Below, one piece after another: positions 40,213 to 49,565 of a stretch of DNA of 52,554 nt (the stretch's first letter is position 1; each line of letters starts with the position of its first letter). The stretch comes from Eubacterium sp. (GTDB taxonomy: Bacteria > Bacillota > Clostridia > Lachnospirales > Lachnospiraceae): the NCBI GenBank assembly GCA_017619835.1, contig JAFZRN010000016.1:1-52554 (forward strand), read 5' to 3'. A model generated the notes under the pieces. The model was given only the letters and a program-made list of their open reading frames with translations, was not told the DNA's origin and did not search any database. The position numbers and the translations under genes were made by a program.

Positions 40213-42195
40213 ATGAGCGAAGAGCAGACTAATATTACTGAATATGGTGCCGACCAGATACAGATCTTAGAGGGACTCGAAGCAGTACGTAAAAGACCGG
40301 GTATGTACATAGGCAGCACCTCTACGAGAGGTCTTCATCATCTTGTATATGAGATTGTTGATAATGCAGTTGATGAGGCTCTTGCAGGTTTTTGTTCTGA
40401 GATAGAGGTCTTTATCAATGAAGATAATTCCATAACTGTCATAGATAATGGACGTGGAATACCTGTTGGTATTCAGGCCAAGGCCGGACGTCCCGCTGTT
40501 GAGGTTGTATTTACAGTGCTCCATGCCGGAGGAAAGTTCGGCGGTGGCGGATACAAGGTTTCCGGCGGACTTCACGGTGTTGGTTCATCTGTTGTTAATG
40601 CTCTTTCCGACTGGCTCGAGGTTGAGGTTTCCCGTGAAGGAAAGGTTTATAAGCAGAGATATGAGCGTGGAAATATCTGTTATGATCTTAAGGTTATAGG
40701 TGAGAGTGAGAATACCGGAACAAAGGTTACATTTAAACCGGACGGGACGATATTTGATGATCTTATCTATGATTATAATACCTTAAGAGTCAGACTCCGT
40801 GAGACGGCATTTCTTACAAAGGGTCTTAAGATTTCAATCACCGACTTAAGAAAGCCTGTTCAGGAAGAGGGCGAAGACGATAAGGATTTCAAAGAGAGAT
40901 TCGATGAGTGGGAGCCTAAGACAGAGACCTTCCATTATGAGGGCGGTATTAAGGAATTCGTTCAGTATCTGAATAAGCATAAGACTCCTATATATAACAA
41001 CGTTATCTATTGTGAGGGAGAGAGAGACGGGATCTATGTAGAGGTTGCTCTCCAGCACAACAATTCATATAACGAAAATGTATACAGCTTTGTTAATAAC
41101 ATAGTTACTCCCGAAGGTGGTATGCATCTTACCGGTTTCAGAGCAGCTATCACAAAGGTCTTCAATGATTATGCGCGTAATACCAAGATGCTCAAGGAGA
41201 AGGATGATAATCTTTCCGGAGAGGATTTAAGAGAAGGTCTTACCGCGATCATCAGTGTCAAGATCGAGGATCCCCAGTTCGAAGGTCAGACTAAGCAGAA
41301 GCTTGGAAATGCGCCGGCCAGGACCGCAGTTGAATCGATCATGAATGAGCAGCTGGTTTATTTCCTCGAGCAGACACCATCGGTTGCAAGAACTATCGTT
41401 GATAAAGCCATCACTGCACAGCGAGCACGTATCGCTGCAAGAAAAGCAAGAGATGTTGCAAGAAAGAATAACCTGACTGAGGGTATGTCGCTTCCCGGAA
41501 AGCTTGCGGATTGTTCCGACAAGGATCCGAAGAACTGTGAGATCTACATAGTCGAGGGAGATTCCGCCGGCGGCTCCGCCAAGACGGCAAGAAACAGAGC
41601 TACCCAGGCTATACTTCCTCTGAGGGGTAAGATCCTCAATGTTGAGAAGGCACGTATCGATCACATCATGGAGAATAAAGAGATCCAGGCTATGATCACT
41701 GCTTTCGGAACAGGTATTCATGAGAACTTTGATATTGAGAAGCTTCGTTATGACAAGATCATAATCATGACGGATGCCGACGTGGACGGTGCTCATATAG
41801 CAACGCTCCTCCTTACATTCTTCTACAGATTTATGCCGGAGCTTATCCGTCAGGGTCATGTATATCTGGCTCAGCCGCCTCTTTACAGACTCGAGAAGAA
41901 TAAGAAATTCTGGTATGCATATAGTGATGATGAACTGTCTTCGATTATCGAAGAGGTCGGACGTGATCAGAACAATAAAGTTCAGCGTTACAAAGGTCTT
42001 GGTGAGATGGATGCAGATCAGCTCTGGGATACAACAATGGATCCCGAGAAGAGAATCCTTCTCAAGGTTGCCATCGACGGTGAAGACGAGACTGAGGTTG
42101 ATCTTACATTTAACGTTCTTATGGGTGATAATGTAGAGCCTCGTAAGAAGTTCATTGAAGAGAATGCAAAGTTTGTAAAGAATTTAGATATTTAA
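40213..42195 (+). CDS. gyrB: DNA gyrase subunit B
   Basis: A 660-residue ATPase subunit of gyrase. The GHKL ATPase has [22 protein letters not shown] and [15 protein letters not shown]. The TOPRIM domain has [10 protein letters not shown] (about 450) and [14 protein letters not shown], and the end reads [18 protein letters not shown]. The frame is open further upstream, but ATG 40213 has AAGGA nine bases before and gives the standard start of family members. Sequences between residues 205 and 240 ([20 protein letters not shown]) form the usual charged insert. It is co-transcribed with recF and gyrA. Confidence 0.98.
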   Translation: MSEEQTNITEYGADQIQILEGLEAVRKRPGMYIGSTSTRGLHHLVYEIVDNAVDEALAGFCSEIEVFINEDNSITVIDNGRGIPVGIQAKAGRPAVEVVFTVLHAGGKFGGGGYKVSGGLHGVGSSVVNALSDWLEVEVSREGKVYKQRYERGNICYDLKVIGESENTGTKVTFKPDGTIFDDLIYDYNTLRVRLRETAFLTKGLKISITDLRKPVQEEGEDDKDFKERFDEWEPKTETFHYEGGIKEFVQYLNKHKTPIYNNVIYCEGERDGIYVEVALQHNNSYNENVYSFVNNIVTPEGGMHLTGFRAAITKVFNDYARNTKMLKEKDDNLSGEDLREGLTAIISVKIEDPQFEGQTKQKLGNAPARTAVESIMNEQLVYFLEQTPSVARTIVDKAITAQRARIAARKARDVARKNNLTEGMSLPGKLADCSDKDPKNCEIYIVEGDSAGGSAKTARNRATQAILPLRGKILNVEKARIDHIMENKEIQAMITAFGTGIHENFDIEKLRYDKIIIMTDADVDGAHIATLLLTFFYRFMPELIRQGHVYLAQPPLYRLEKNKKFWYAYSDDELSSIIEEVGRDQNNKVQRYKGLGEMDADQLWDTTMDPEKRILLKVAIDGEDETEVDLTFNVLMGDNVEPRKKFIEENAKFVKNLDI

Positions 42196-42210
42196 TTATT
42201 TAGGAGAATA

Positions 42211-44814
42211 ATGATGTCGGACGACAACACATTTGACAAGATTCATGACGACGTGAAAGAAGTCGATCTTAAGAAAACGATGGAGAATTCCTACATAGAC
42301 TACGCTATGTCTGTTATAGCATCCCGTGCACTTCCGGATGTAAGAGACGGACTTAAGCCTGTTCAGAGAAGAATTCTCTTTTCGATGATAGAACTTAATA
42401 ACGGTCCCGATAAGCCGCACCGTAAATGTGCCCGTATCGTCGGTGATACGATGGGTAAATACCATCCTCACGGCGACAGCTCAATTTATGATGCACTGGT
42501 TAAGCTTGCTCAGCCATGGAATACAAGATATCCACTGGTTGACGGACACGGTAACTTCGGCTCCATGGATGGAGACGGCGCAGCTGCTATGCGTTATACA
42601 GAGGCACGTCTTACAAAGATTTCCATGGAAATGCTTGCGGACATCAATAAGGATACCGTTGATTTCATACCTAACTTTGACGAGACCGAGAAGGAACCGG
42701 TAGTTCTTCCTTCACGTTATCCGAACCTTCTCGTTAACGGTACAACCGGTATCGCAGTTGGTATGGCTACAAATATCCCGCCTCATAACTTAAGAGAAGT
42801 TATAGGTGCGGTTGTAAGAATGATCGATAACCGTATCGAAGATAAGACAACTTCTATCGAGGAGCTGATGGAGATCGTTCAGGGTCCCGACTTCCCGACA
42901 GGAGCAGAAATCCTCGGTAGAAGAGGAATAGAGGAAGCCTACAGGACCGGACGTGGTAAGATCAAGGTTAGAGCAATCTCCGAGATCGAGCCTATGGCCA
43001 AGGGTAAGCAGAGGATAGTTATCACCGAGATCCCTTACATGGTCAACAAAGCACTTCTTATCCAGAAGATCGCTGACCTTGTAAAGACAAAGAGAGTAGA
43101 TGGAATCACAGACTTAAGAGATGAGTCATCCCGTGAGGGAATGAGGATCGTCATTGAGCTCCGTCATGATGTAAATGCTAACCTTCTGCTGAATAATCTC
43201 TACAAGCATACACAGCTCGAGGACACATTTGGCGTAAACATGCTTGCACTTGTTGATAACCAGCCGAGAGTTCTTTCACTTCCAGATATGCTTAAGTATT
43301 ACATCCGTCATCAGGAGGATGTTGTTACAAGAAGAACCAAGTTCGAACTTGCTGCAGCTGAGAAGAGAGCTCATATCGTTGAAGGTCTGCTTATCGCAAT
43401 CGACAATATCGATGAAGTCATCAAGATGATAAGAGCAGCCGCAAATGTCAACGAAGCTAAAGAAAAGCTGATGGAGAGATTTGATCTCACAGATGCTCAG
43501 GCACAGGCGATCGTAGACATGCGTCTTCGTGCACTCACAGGTCTCGAAAGAGATAAGCTGGAGGCAGAATATAAAGAACTTCAGGAAAAGATAGCATATT
43601 TCAAGAGCATTCTTGCCGATGAGAAAATGCTTCTTTCCGTAATAAGAGATGAGATCCAGCTTATAGCTGATAAGTACGGTGATGACAGAAGAACGAGGAT
43701 CGGTCAGGCTGTGGATGATTTCACGGATGAGGATCTTATAGATGATGAGCCTGCTGTACTTACAATGACTCATTTCGGATATATTAAGAGAATGTCAGTG
43801 GATAATTTCCATGCTCAGAACAGGGGCGGAAAGGGAATCAGAGGAATCCAGACGATCGAAGACGACTTTATCGAAGATCTTCTGATGACGACGACTCTTA
43901 ACAGCATCATGTTCTTTACGAATAAGGGACGTGCATTCAAGCTGAAGACTTATCAGATCCCGGAGGCCGGAAGGACCGCGCGTGGAGTTGCGATGGTCAA
44001 TCTGCTCCAGCTCGAATCGGATGAGCATGTATCGGCAGTTGTTCCGATCAGGGATTTCACTGAGAATAAGTACTTCATCATGGTAACCAAGAAGGGTATC
44101 ATCAAGAAGACTCCTCAGATGGACTTCAAGAATATCCGTAAGACAGGTATCATCGGAATCAGTCTTAGAGATGACGATGAGCTGATTGAGGTTAAGACAA
44201 CTGACAATAAGCGAGACATTTTCATGGTAACCCGAAACGGAATGTGCATCCGCTTCAAGGATACCGATATAAGAAGCACCGGCCGTAACTCCATCGGAGT
44301 TATCGGTATGAATATAGATCAGGGTGACGAAGTTGTGGGTATGCAGATGAATACCCAGGGCAGCCAGCTGCTCATCGTTACCGAAAATGGTATGGGTAAA
44401 CGTACCAATATCGAGGACTTCCACGTACAGAGACGTGGCGGTAAGGGTCTTAAGTGCTACAAGATCACTGAGAAGACCGGAAATGTAGTCGGTGTAAAGG
44501 CAGTTAATTCAGATCATGAGATCATGCTCATCACCAACGAAGGAATAATCATCCAGCTGAGATGTGACGAGATATCAACCTACGGAAGAGTTACTTCGGG
44601 CGTTAAGCTCATCAACCTCAAGGAAGGCGTTGTGGTCGCACAGATCGCGAAGGTCCGTCAGACCGAGAAGGTGACCGCGGATGAAGGCGGTGAGGTTACA
44701 GATGAAGGTGCTGAAGTTGTTGATGAAGTATCGGAGAATGAAAGCACCGAAGAGGCAGTTGATGAAGTAACTGAAGAAATTGCCGAGAATACGGAAAACG
44801 AAGAAACCGAGTAA
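42211..44814 (+). CDS. gyrA: DNA gyrase subunit A
   Basis: An 867-residue cleavage subunit. The active tyrosine is Tyr129 in AAMRYTEARL. The quinolone region is YHPHGDSSIYD, with Ser and Asp at the Escherichia coli 83/87-equivalent positions, i.e. the susceptible pattern. The GyrA-box-like QNRGGKGIRG and QRRGGKGLK lie in the C-terminal beta-pinwheel. The last 47 residues are an acidic Val/Glu/Asp-rich tail (DEGAEVVDEVSENESTEEAV) beyond the pinwheel. ATG 42214 is an alternative start. It lies 15 bases after gyrB. Confidence 0.98.
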   Translation: MMSDDNTFDKIHDDVKEVDLKKTMENSYIDYAMSVIASRALPDVRDGLKPVQRRILFSMIELNNGPDKPHRKCARIVGDTMGKYHPHGDSSIYDALVKLAQPWNTRYPLVDGHGNFGSMDGDGAAAMRYTEARLTKISMEMLADINKDTVDFIPNFDETEKEPVVLPSRYPNLLVNGTTGIAVGMATNIPPHNLREVIGAVVRMIDNRIEDKTTSIEELMEIVQGPDFPTGAEILGRRGIEEAYRTGRGKIKVRAISEIEPMAKGKQRIVITEIPYMVNKALLIQKIADLVKTKRVDGITDLRDESSREGMRIVIELRHDVNANLLLNNLYKHTQLEDTFGVNMLALVDNQPRVLSLPDMLKYYIRHQEDVVTRRTKFELAAAEKRAHIVEGLLIAIDNIDEVIKMIRAAANVNEAKEKLMERFDLTDAQAQAIVDMRLRALTGLERDKLEAEYKELQEKIAYFKSILADEKMLLSVIRDEIQLIADKYGDDRRTRIGQAVDDFTDEDLIDDEPAVLTMTHFGYIKRMSVDNFHAQNRGGKGIRGIQTIEDDFIEDLLMTTTLNSIMFFTNKGRAFKLKTYQIPEAGRTARGVAMVNLLQLESDEHVSAVVPIRDFTENKYFIMVTKKGIIKKTPQMDFKNIRKTGIIGISLRDDDELIEVKTTDNKRDIFMVTRNGMCIRFKDTDIRSTGRNSIGVIGMNIDQGDEVVGMQMNTQGSQLLIVTENGMGKRTNIEDFHVQRRGGKGLKCYKITEKTGNVVGVKAVNSDHEIMLITNEGIIIQLRCDEISTYGRVTSGVKLINLKEGVVVAQIAKVRQTEKVTADEGGEVTDEGAEVVDEVSENESTEEAVDEVTEEIAENTENEETE

Positions 44815-44826
44815 AAGGAAGATAAT

Positions 44827-45015
44827 ATGGAAGACCTGAGAAACAATATCGACCAGCTCTCCAACACAGGAGCCGTAGAGAATATCCTGATTGCCATCAT
44901 TTACTGGTTGGCAGTCATAGTTGTGATACTTTTTGTCTTCTACATCGCAGTAAAGATCAATAACTTCAGATTATACAGAAGACATAAAAACGAAAGAGAA
45001 GATTTCCTGGGCTAA
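44827..45015 (+). CDS. Small single-pass membrane protein
   Basis: A 62-residue protein with one transmembrane segment (about 20-43: ILIAIIYWLAVIVVILFVF) and a basic cytoplasmic tail (FRLYRRHKNEREDF). GGAAGATAAT precedes the start. It lies 12 bases after gyrA, and its stop shares a base with the fumarase start (TAATG). The family is not recognised. The tight coupling on both sides suggests it is real. Confidence 0.65.
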   Translation: MEDLRNNIDQLSNTGAVENILIAIIYWLAVIVVILFVFYIAVKINNFRLYRRHKNEREDFLG

Positions 45016-45857
45016 TGAGAGAGATTGATGTAAAAACCATATCGGATGCGGTAAGAAATCTCTGCATCGACGCGAACCTTGTGCTTTCGCCCGAGATGCA
45101 GAGTAAGATTGCCGCGGCAAAAGAAACAGAAGAAAGTCCCCTTGCAAGGAGCATAATCGATCAGCTGATCGAAAATATGCAGATTGCAAAGGAGGACCGG
45201 ATTCCCATATGTCAGGATACGGGAATGGCTGTTTTTTTTGTAGAGCTCGGACAGGACGTTCATATAACCGGCGGTGATTTAAGTGCAGCCATCAATGATG
45301 GAGTAAAGCGCGGTTACACTGAGGGTTATCTCAGAAAGTCCGTTGTGGGCGATCCGCTTATAAGAGAGAATACAAAGGATAATACTCCGGCGATCATTCA
45401 TTATGATATCGTGCCGGGTGACGGTCTTAAGATAACTATTACTCCGAAGGGCTTCGGCAGCGAGAACATGAGTGTTCTGAAAATGCTTAAGCCGGCCGAC
45501 GGAGTCGAGGGTGTTAAAGAGGTCGTTATAGATGCAGCAAAGAATGCAGGCCCCAATGCCTGTCCTCCTTTTGTTATCGGAGTCGGAATCGGCGGAGATT
45601 TCGAGCTGGTTGCAAAGCTTGCAAAGAAAGCACTTACAAGAGAACCCGGAAGCAGGAACCCATTTCCACATATAGCTGCTCTTGAAGAGGAGCTTCTTGA
45701 AAAGATAAATTCGCTTGGCATAGGACCGGCCGGACTCGGAGGAAGCACCACCGCCCTTGCCGTAAATATCGAAACCTATCCGACACATATCGCAGGCCTT
45801 CCCGTGGCAGTAAACATGTGCTGCCATGTTGATAGACACAAGACTATAGAGATTTAA
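45015..45857 (+). CDS. Class I fumarate hydratase, alpha subunit
   Basis: A 280-residue subunit of the two-subunit, iron-sulfur (oxygen-sensitive) hydro-lyase that interconverts fumarate and malate. Cysteines that can bind the 4Fe-4S cluster are in RIPICQDTGMAV (about 63), AGPNACPPFVIGVG (about 183) and VNMCCHVDRHK (about 270). GGSTTALAVNIETYPTHIAG is also conserved. The L-tartrate dehydratase alpha subunit is related and cannot be excluded. It is followed two bases later by the beta subunit. Confidence 0.9.
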   Translation: MREIDVKTISDAVRNLCIDANLVLSPEMQSKIAAAKETEESPLARSIIDQLIENMQIAKEDRIPICQDTGMAVFFVELGQDVHITGGDLSAAINDGVKRGYTEGYLRKSVVGDPLIRENTKDNTPAIIHYDIVPGDGLKITITPKGFGSENMSVLKMLKPADGVEGVKEVVIDAAKNAGPNACPPFVIGVGIGGDFELVAKLAKKALTREPGSRNPFPHIAALEEELLEKINSLGIGPAGLGGSTTALAVNIETYPTHIAGLPVAVNMCCHVDRHKTIEI

Positions 45858-45859
45858 CC

Positions 45860-46402
45860 ATGGAAAAACATTTAACTATACCAACAGATAATGAAACGCT
45901 CCGCGAGCTTCGTGCGGGCGACATGCTCTACCTCTCGGGCACGATCTATACAGCCCGTGATGCAGCGCATAAGAGAATGTACGATACCTTAAATGAGGGA
46001 GGCGAGCTCCCTTATGATATAGACGGAAGCTTTGTATACTATCTCGGCCCGACGCCGGCTAGACCCGGTCAGGTGATTGGTTCCGCGGGACCGACAACCT
46101 CGAGCAGAATGGATAAATATACTCCGCTTCTTCTCGAAAAGGGACTGAAGGGGATGATCGGAAAAGGAAAGAGAAGTCCCGAGGTAGTCGAAGCCATCGT
46201 GAAAAACGGAGCAGTCTACTGTGCCGCTATCGGCGGACTCGGAGCTCTTCTTTCGAAGAGGATAATAAAGTCGGAGGTCATTGCATATGATGATCTCGGA
46301 ACCGAAGCCATAAGAAAGCTTACGGTAGAGGATCTGCCTGTGGTAGTCATCATAGATACCGAGGGAAACTACCTCTATGAAGACGTAATGAACAAAATGT
46401 GA
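45860..46402 (+). CDS. Class I fumarate hydratase, beta subunit
   Basis: A 180-residue C-terminal subunit with the swivelling domain. Conserved parts are LYLSGTIYTARDAAHKRM, GPTTSSRMDKYTPLLLEKG and MIGKGKRSPEVVEAI, and the tail IDTEGNYLYEDV. It forms the enzyme with the alpha subunit just upstream; L(+)-tartrate dehydratase is the alternative assignment. Its stop codon lies within an inverted-repeat hairpin (GTGACAAAC). Confidence 0.9.
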   Translation: MEKHLTIPTDNETLRELRAGDMLYLSGTIYTARDAAHKRMYDTLNEGGELPYDIDGSFVYYLGPTPARPGQVIGSAGPTTSSRMDKYTPLLLEKGLKGMIGKGKRSPEVVEAIVKNGAVYCAAIGGLGALLSKRIIKSEVIAYDDLGTEAIRKLTVEDLPVVVIIDTEGNYLYEDVMNKM

Positions 46403-46427
46403 CAAACAGTTCAGATCAGTTTGTCAC
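46399..46427. repeat. GTGACAAACAG inverted repeat after the fumarase beta gene
   Basis: GTGACAAAC and GTTTGTCAC form a nine-base stem. It agrees with the element after thiX (10861-10889) at all but one or two positions. The fumarase TGA is part of the repeat. A TTTT follows on the plus side, so weak termination is possible. Confidence 0.7.
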
Positions 46428-46454
46428 GTTTTGGGAATCATGAAAGGAACAAGT

Positions 46455-46994
46455 ATGAATAATCGGGGTAAGGTTAAAATATTACCGATAATTATATTGG
46501 TGATCATATTGCTTTTGCTGGGCGGGCTTGCTGCCTTCTTCATCTTTTTGACGCCGGGACACATTTCCCGTGATAAGGCAGTTGCAGCTTACTATACAGC
46601 GATAAGCAGTGAGGATAAGGATCTTTACAGGAACACCTGTTATACAAAGAAGTGGCAGGATAATTACGATAATACCGAGGCAAAGATCGGTATGGATGCT
46701 GCGATCGATGTAGCATATGAATTCCAGTCGGGTGCAACCTACGGCGATGTGGAGGTGACTGCACTTGAAAAGCTGGATAAGGAATATGCCGACAAAATGA
46801 ACGAGACCGTAAAGAGTATATATGGATTCGATCCCGGGGTGAAAGCCATTTCCAAAGTGAACTTTACAGTGAAGATTAATTTCGAGGGTGAGAAGGAAGA
46901 TTCCGGAACACTCACAAGGTACGTCTACAAGTCGGGCGGAAAGTGGTATTTCCTTGCCGAGCCGGATGTAATCGTGCTTCTCGATCTTGGCTGA
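46455..46994 (+). CDS. Membrane-anchored protein, NTF2/DUF4878-like
   Basis: A 179-residue protein with one N-terminal transmembrane helix (about 10-33: ILPIIILVIILLLLGGLAAF) and an extracytoplasmic domain (about 38-179). SRDKAVAAYYTAISSEDKDL and the closing GTLTRYVYKSGGKWYFLAEP have the pattern of NTF2-like/DUF4878 domains. AAAGGA lies before ATG 46455; a longer frame from 46431 has no good site. It sits between the fumarase genes and a two-component system and ends at a strong terminator. Function unknown. Confidence 0.75.
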   Translation: MNNRGKVKILPIIILVIILLLLGGLAAFFIFLTPGHISRDKAVAAYYTAISSEDKDLYRNTCYTKKWQDNYDNTEAKIGMDAAIDVAYEFQSGATYGDVEVTALEKLDKEYADKMNETVKSIYGFDPGVKAISKVNFTVKINFEGEKEDSGTLTRYVYKSGGKWYFLAEPDVIVLLDLG

Positions 46995-47007
46995 TATTGT
47001 GACAATT

Positions 47008-47042
47008 CTGTGAATGGGGTCAGACCCCCTTCACAGTTTTTT
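47008..47042 (+). terminator. Intrinsic terminator just upstream of the response regulator gene
   Basis: CTGTGAA, GGGGT, a CAG loop, ACCCC and TTCACAG form a 12-bp stem with one mismatch, followed by TTTTTT. It ends 18 bases before the response-regulator start, so it leaves no space for a promoter between terminator and gene. Confidence 0.85.
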
Positions 47043-47060
47043 CACATTTTGGAGGGATGA

Positions 47061-47741
47061 ATGAACAGGACGATTCTGATCATCGATGACGACAGGGCGC
47101 TGTCCGATATAATAAAGGACATGCTCGAGGATTATGACTATAATGTGGAGCAGGCATTTTCCGTGGACGAGGCATTTGGGGTGCTGACGGATAGGAAGTA
47201 TGACCTGATCCTTCTCGATATCAATCTCCCGGACGGGGACGGCTTCACGATCTGCGAGGAGCTGAGGCGCGTTTCCACCGTGCCGGTCATCTTCGCGAGC
47301 GCGAGGACCAGCGAGGATGACAGAGTGAGCGGCTTTGAAAAGGGCGGCGACGATTATCTGCCGAAGCCTTATTCGATGAAGGAGCTTCTTGCGCGGGTAA
47401 ATGCGCTGATAAGAAGAACATATGGTTTTAGTGAGAAGGAGGAAATGATTCGGTTCGGGGATGTTGTTGTAAATCTTTCCTCGAGGACGGTCACAAAAGC
47501 AGGAAAGCCGGTTTCGCTCTCGCTTAAGGAGTTTGATCTTCTGGCATATCTTTGTAAGAATATAAATACTGCGGTTGAGAAGGACCGTCTCATCTCCGAA
47601 GTGTGGGGCGCATTCAGCGAGGTTGATGCCTCGACACTTACGGTACATATCAGATGGCTGAGAGAAAAGCTGGAGGAGGACGCATCAAATCCGGAATATA
47701 TAAAGACGGTATTTAAAGTTGGATATATGCTTGAGGTTTGA
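47061..47741 (+). CDS. OmpR-family response regulator
   Basis: A 226-residue regulator. In the receiver domain the acidic pocket is Asp9-11, the phosphoacceptor is Asp53 in ILLDINLPDG, and Lys is in YLPKPYSMKEL. The C-terminal winged helix is at about 130-226 (LSLKEFDLLAYLCKN, then VDASTLTVHIRWLREKLE). The histidine kinase follows 20 bases later. Upstream, TTCACAGTTTT and TTCACATTTTG form an 11-bp-spaced direct repeat, a spacing OmpR-type proteins often bind, though it overlaps the terminator. Possible targets include the ABC genes at 50.4 kb. Confidence 0.93.
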   Translation: MNRTILIIDDDRALSDIIKDMLEDYDYNVEQAFSVDEAFGVLTDRKYDLILLDINLPDGDGFTICEELRRVSTVPVIFASARTSEDDRVSGFEKGGDDYLPKPYSMKELLARVNALIRRTYGFSEKEEMIRFGDVVVNLSSRTVTKAGKPVSLSLKEFDLLAYLCKNINTAVEKDRLISEVWGAFSEVDASTLTVHIRWLREKLEEDASNPEYIKTVFKVGYMLEV

Positions 47742-47761
47742 ACTCATTTTCGGGAGAATAT

Positions 47762-48949
47762 ATGAACAGTAGGAAGAAGATAATCTTATATGTTTGTTTT
47801 TTCGCTCTTGTCATGGCTGCTGTAGCGCTGTTCTTTCTCGGTGCGCTTCGAAAGGAGCAGGAGAAACGTGCCGAGCAGGAAAAGAATTTTACAGTCAGTG
47901 TAAATGAGATCAAACAGCTGATAAAGTCCGGAGACAGTGCGGGTGCCGAGTCGGCGCTTGACGAGCTGGCCGGAAAGACTCCCGCGGAGGACGTCGTAAA
48001 GAATGACACAGGAAAAAAGGAAACAGAAAAGAGAGTTCTTGCGATAGTAATTCCCGTTATAATCTGTATCATGGCCGTCGTCATTTTCATGATATTTATT
48101 TATTCAAGGATCGTTCATCCTTTTGAAGATATGACGGAATATGCCGAGTCGGTTGCCAAGGGCAATCTCGAAAAAACCCTCAAAATGGACAGGGAAAACT
48201 TTTTCGGAGATTTCACCTGGGCCTTCGATAATATGCGCCGCGAGATAATCAAGTCAAGGACTGCGGAGAAAAATGCCATCGAGAACAACAAGACTGTCAT
48301 AGCAACACTGTCGCATGACATCAAAACTCCGATAGCTTCGATCAGGGCGTATGCCGAAGCCTTTGAAGCAAACATGGACAGCTCTGCGGAGAAGCGTCAG
48401 AAGTACCTCGATACACTTATGCAGAAATGCGACGAGGTGACGAAGCTTACCAACGACCTTTTCCTGCATTCGATCTCGGAAATGAATAGGCTGGAGGTAA
48501 ATACCGAAAGCATTGATATAATAGAATTCCTAGATAAAAACGTGAGAAAGCTTTTCGTGGAAGATAGTGAGGTAGAGATCATCCTTCCCAAAGTAAGCGG
48601 GGAAGAAAAGAAGATCATGATCGAGGCTGACCCGAAGAGGCTTCTTCAGATATTCGAAAATCTGAAGAATAATGCGGATAAATATGCGAAAACGAAGGTA
48701 ACGATTCAGGTTGAAGATAACGCAAGAATACATTTTCGGGATTACGGGCCCGGAATTCCGGATGATGAGATACCGTTTATCACGAATAAGTTCTACCGCG
48801 GCAAAAATGTCGGCGATGAGACAGGCTCGGGTCTCGGACTTTATATAGTAAATGAATTGATGAATAAAATGGGCGGCACACTTAAGCTCTATAACAAAGA
48901 GCCGGGGCTTGATGCAGTGCTGGAATTTGATATCAGGGAGGAAGAGTAA
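47762..48949 (+). CDS. Sensor histidine kinase
   Basis: A 395-residue membrane kinase. Two transmembrane segments (about 7-27 and 94-115) enclose a short extracytoplasmic loop of about 65 residues rich in charged amino acids. A HAMP domain is followed by HisKA with the phosphoacceptor His in LSHDIKTPIAS (about 185). The HATPase has the N-box LKNNADKYAK, the G1 box DYGPGIPDD and the G2 box GSGLGLYIV. ATG 47762 has GGGAGA at good spacing; a TTG at 47738 is not needed. The small sensor loop fits the intramembrane-sensing or short-loop class that often works with ABC exporters. Confidence 0.93.
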   Translation: MNSRKKIILYVCFFALVMAAVALFFLGALRKEQEKRAEQEKNFTVSVNEIKQLIKSGDSAGAESALDELAGKTPAEDVVKNDTGKKETEKRVLAIVIPVIICIMAVVIFMIFIYSRIVHPFEDMTEYAESVAKGNLEKTLKMDRENFFGDFTWAFDNMRREIIKSRTAEKNAIENNKTVIATLSHDIKTPIASIRAYAEAFEANMDSSAEKRQKYLDTLMQKCDEVTKLTNDLFLHSISEMNRLEVNTESIDIIEFLDKNVRKLFVEDSEVEIILPKVSGEEKKIMIEADPKRLLQIFENLKNNADKYAKTKVTIQVEDNARIHFRDYGPGIPDDEIPFITNKFYRGKNVGDETGSGLGLYIVNELMNKMGGTLKLYNKEPGLDAVLEFDIREEE

Positions 48950-49525
48950 ATGTCGAAACAAAGCTGGAAAGCCGGAAATATGCTTTATCCGGTGCCTGCA
49001 GTGATGGTGAGCTGCAAAAGTAAAGAGGATACGGAAGCCAATATAATTACTTTGGCGTGGGTCGGAACGATCTGCTCGGACCCGGTCATGGTCAGCATAT
49101 CGGTGAGACCGGAAAGATACTCCCATGATATCATCGAGGAGAGCGGCGAGTTCGTTATCAATCTCGTAAATGAGAAGCTGACGAAAGCGTGTGACTGGTG
49201 CGGCGTGAGAAGCGGACGCGACCATGATAAGTTTAAGGAAATGAAGCTGAACACCTATGTTTCCGAATTCATGGAGACACCGGCTATTGACGAAAGTCCC
49301 GTAAATATGTACTGCAAGGTTAAGCAGATTGAGAGACTCGGCTCGCACGACATGTTTATCGCAGAGGTTGTGGGAGTGACAGTCGATGAGAAATATATGG
49401 ATGACAAGGGCAAGTTCGATCTTGCTTCAACCGGCCTCATGGCATATTCGCACGGCGAGTACTTTGCCCTTGGCAAGAAGCTCGGCAAGTTCGGCTTCTC
49501 AGTCATGAAAAAGAAAAAAAAGTAA
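48950..49525 (+). CDS. Flavin reductase family protein
   Basis: A 191-residue FMN-binding split-barrel protein. AVMVSCKSKEDTEANIITLAWVGT, then PVMVSISVRPERYSH and GEFVINLVNEKLTKACDWCG, are typical of the flavin-reductase-like/FlaRed family. Conserved Cys (CDWCG) residues suggest redox chemistry. The start abuts the kinase stop (TAAATG) with no gap, so it is in the same operon, an unusual companion for a two-component system. The C-terminus is a poly-Lys run (VMKKKKK). Confidence 0.87.
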   Translation: MSKQSWKAGNMLYPVPAVMVSCKSKEDTEANIITLAWVGTICSDPVMVSISVRPERYSHDIIEESGEFVINLVNEKLTKACDWCGVRSGRDHDKFKEMKLNTYVSEFMETPAIDESPVNMYCKVKQIERLGSHDMFIAEVVGVTVDEKYMDDKGKFDLASTGLMAYSHGEYFALGKKLGKFGFSVMKKKKK

Positions 49526-49537
49526 TAAAAACGATAA

Positions 49538-49550
49538 GGGGTCTGACCCC
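49538..49550. repeat. GGGGTCTGACCCC palindrome
   Basis: The sequence GGGGTCTGACCCC, five base pairs around a three-base loop, lies between the flavin reductase and surE genes. Its reverse complement forms the core of the terminator at 47015-47028. No T-run longer than three follows. Confidence 0.6.
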
Positions 49551-49565
49551 AATTTGGAGTGTATT

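Noticed and set aside
42428-42703. Overlapping frames inside gyrA, gyrB and dnaA as extra genes
   Set aside because: They have no ribosome binding sites or recognisable domains and follow from the coding sequence of the real genes.
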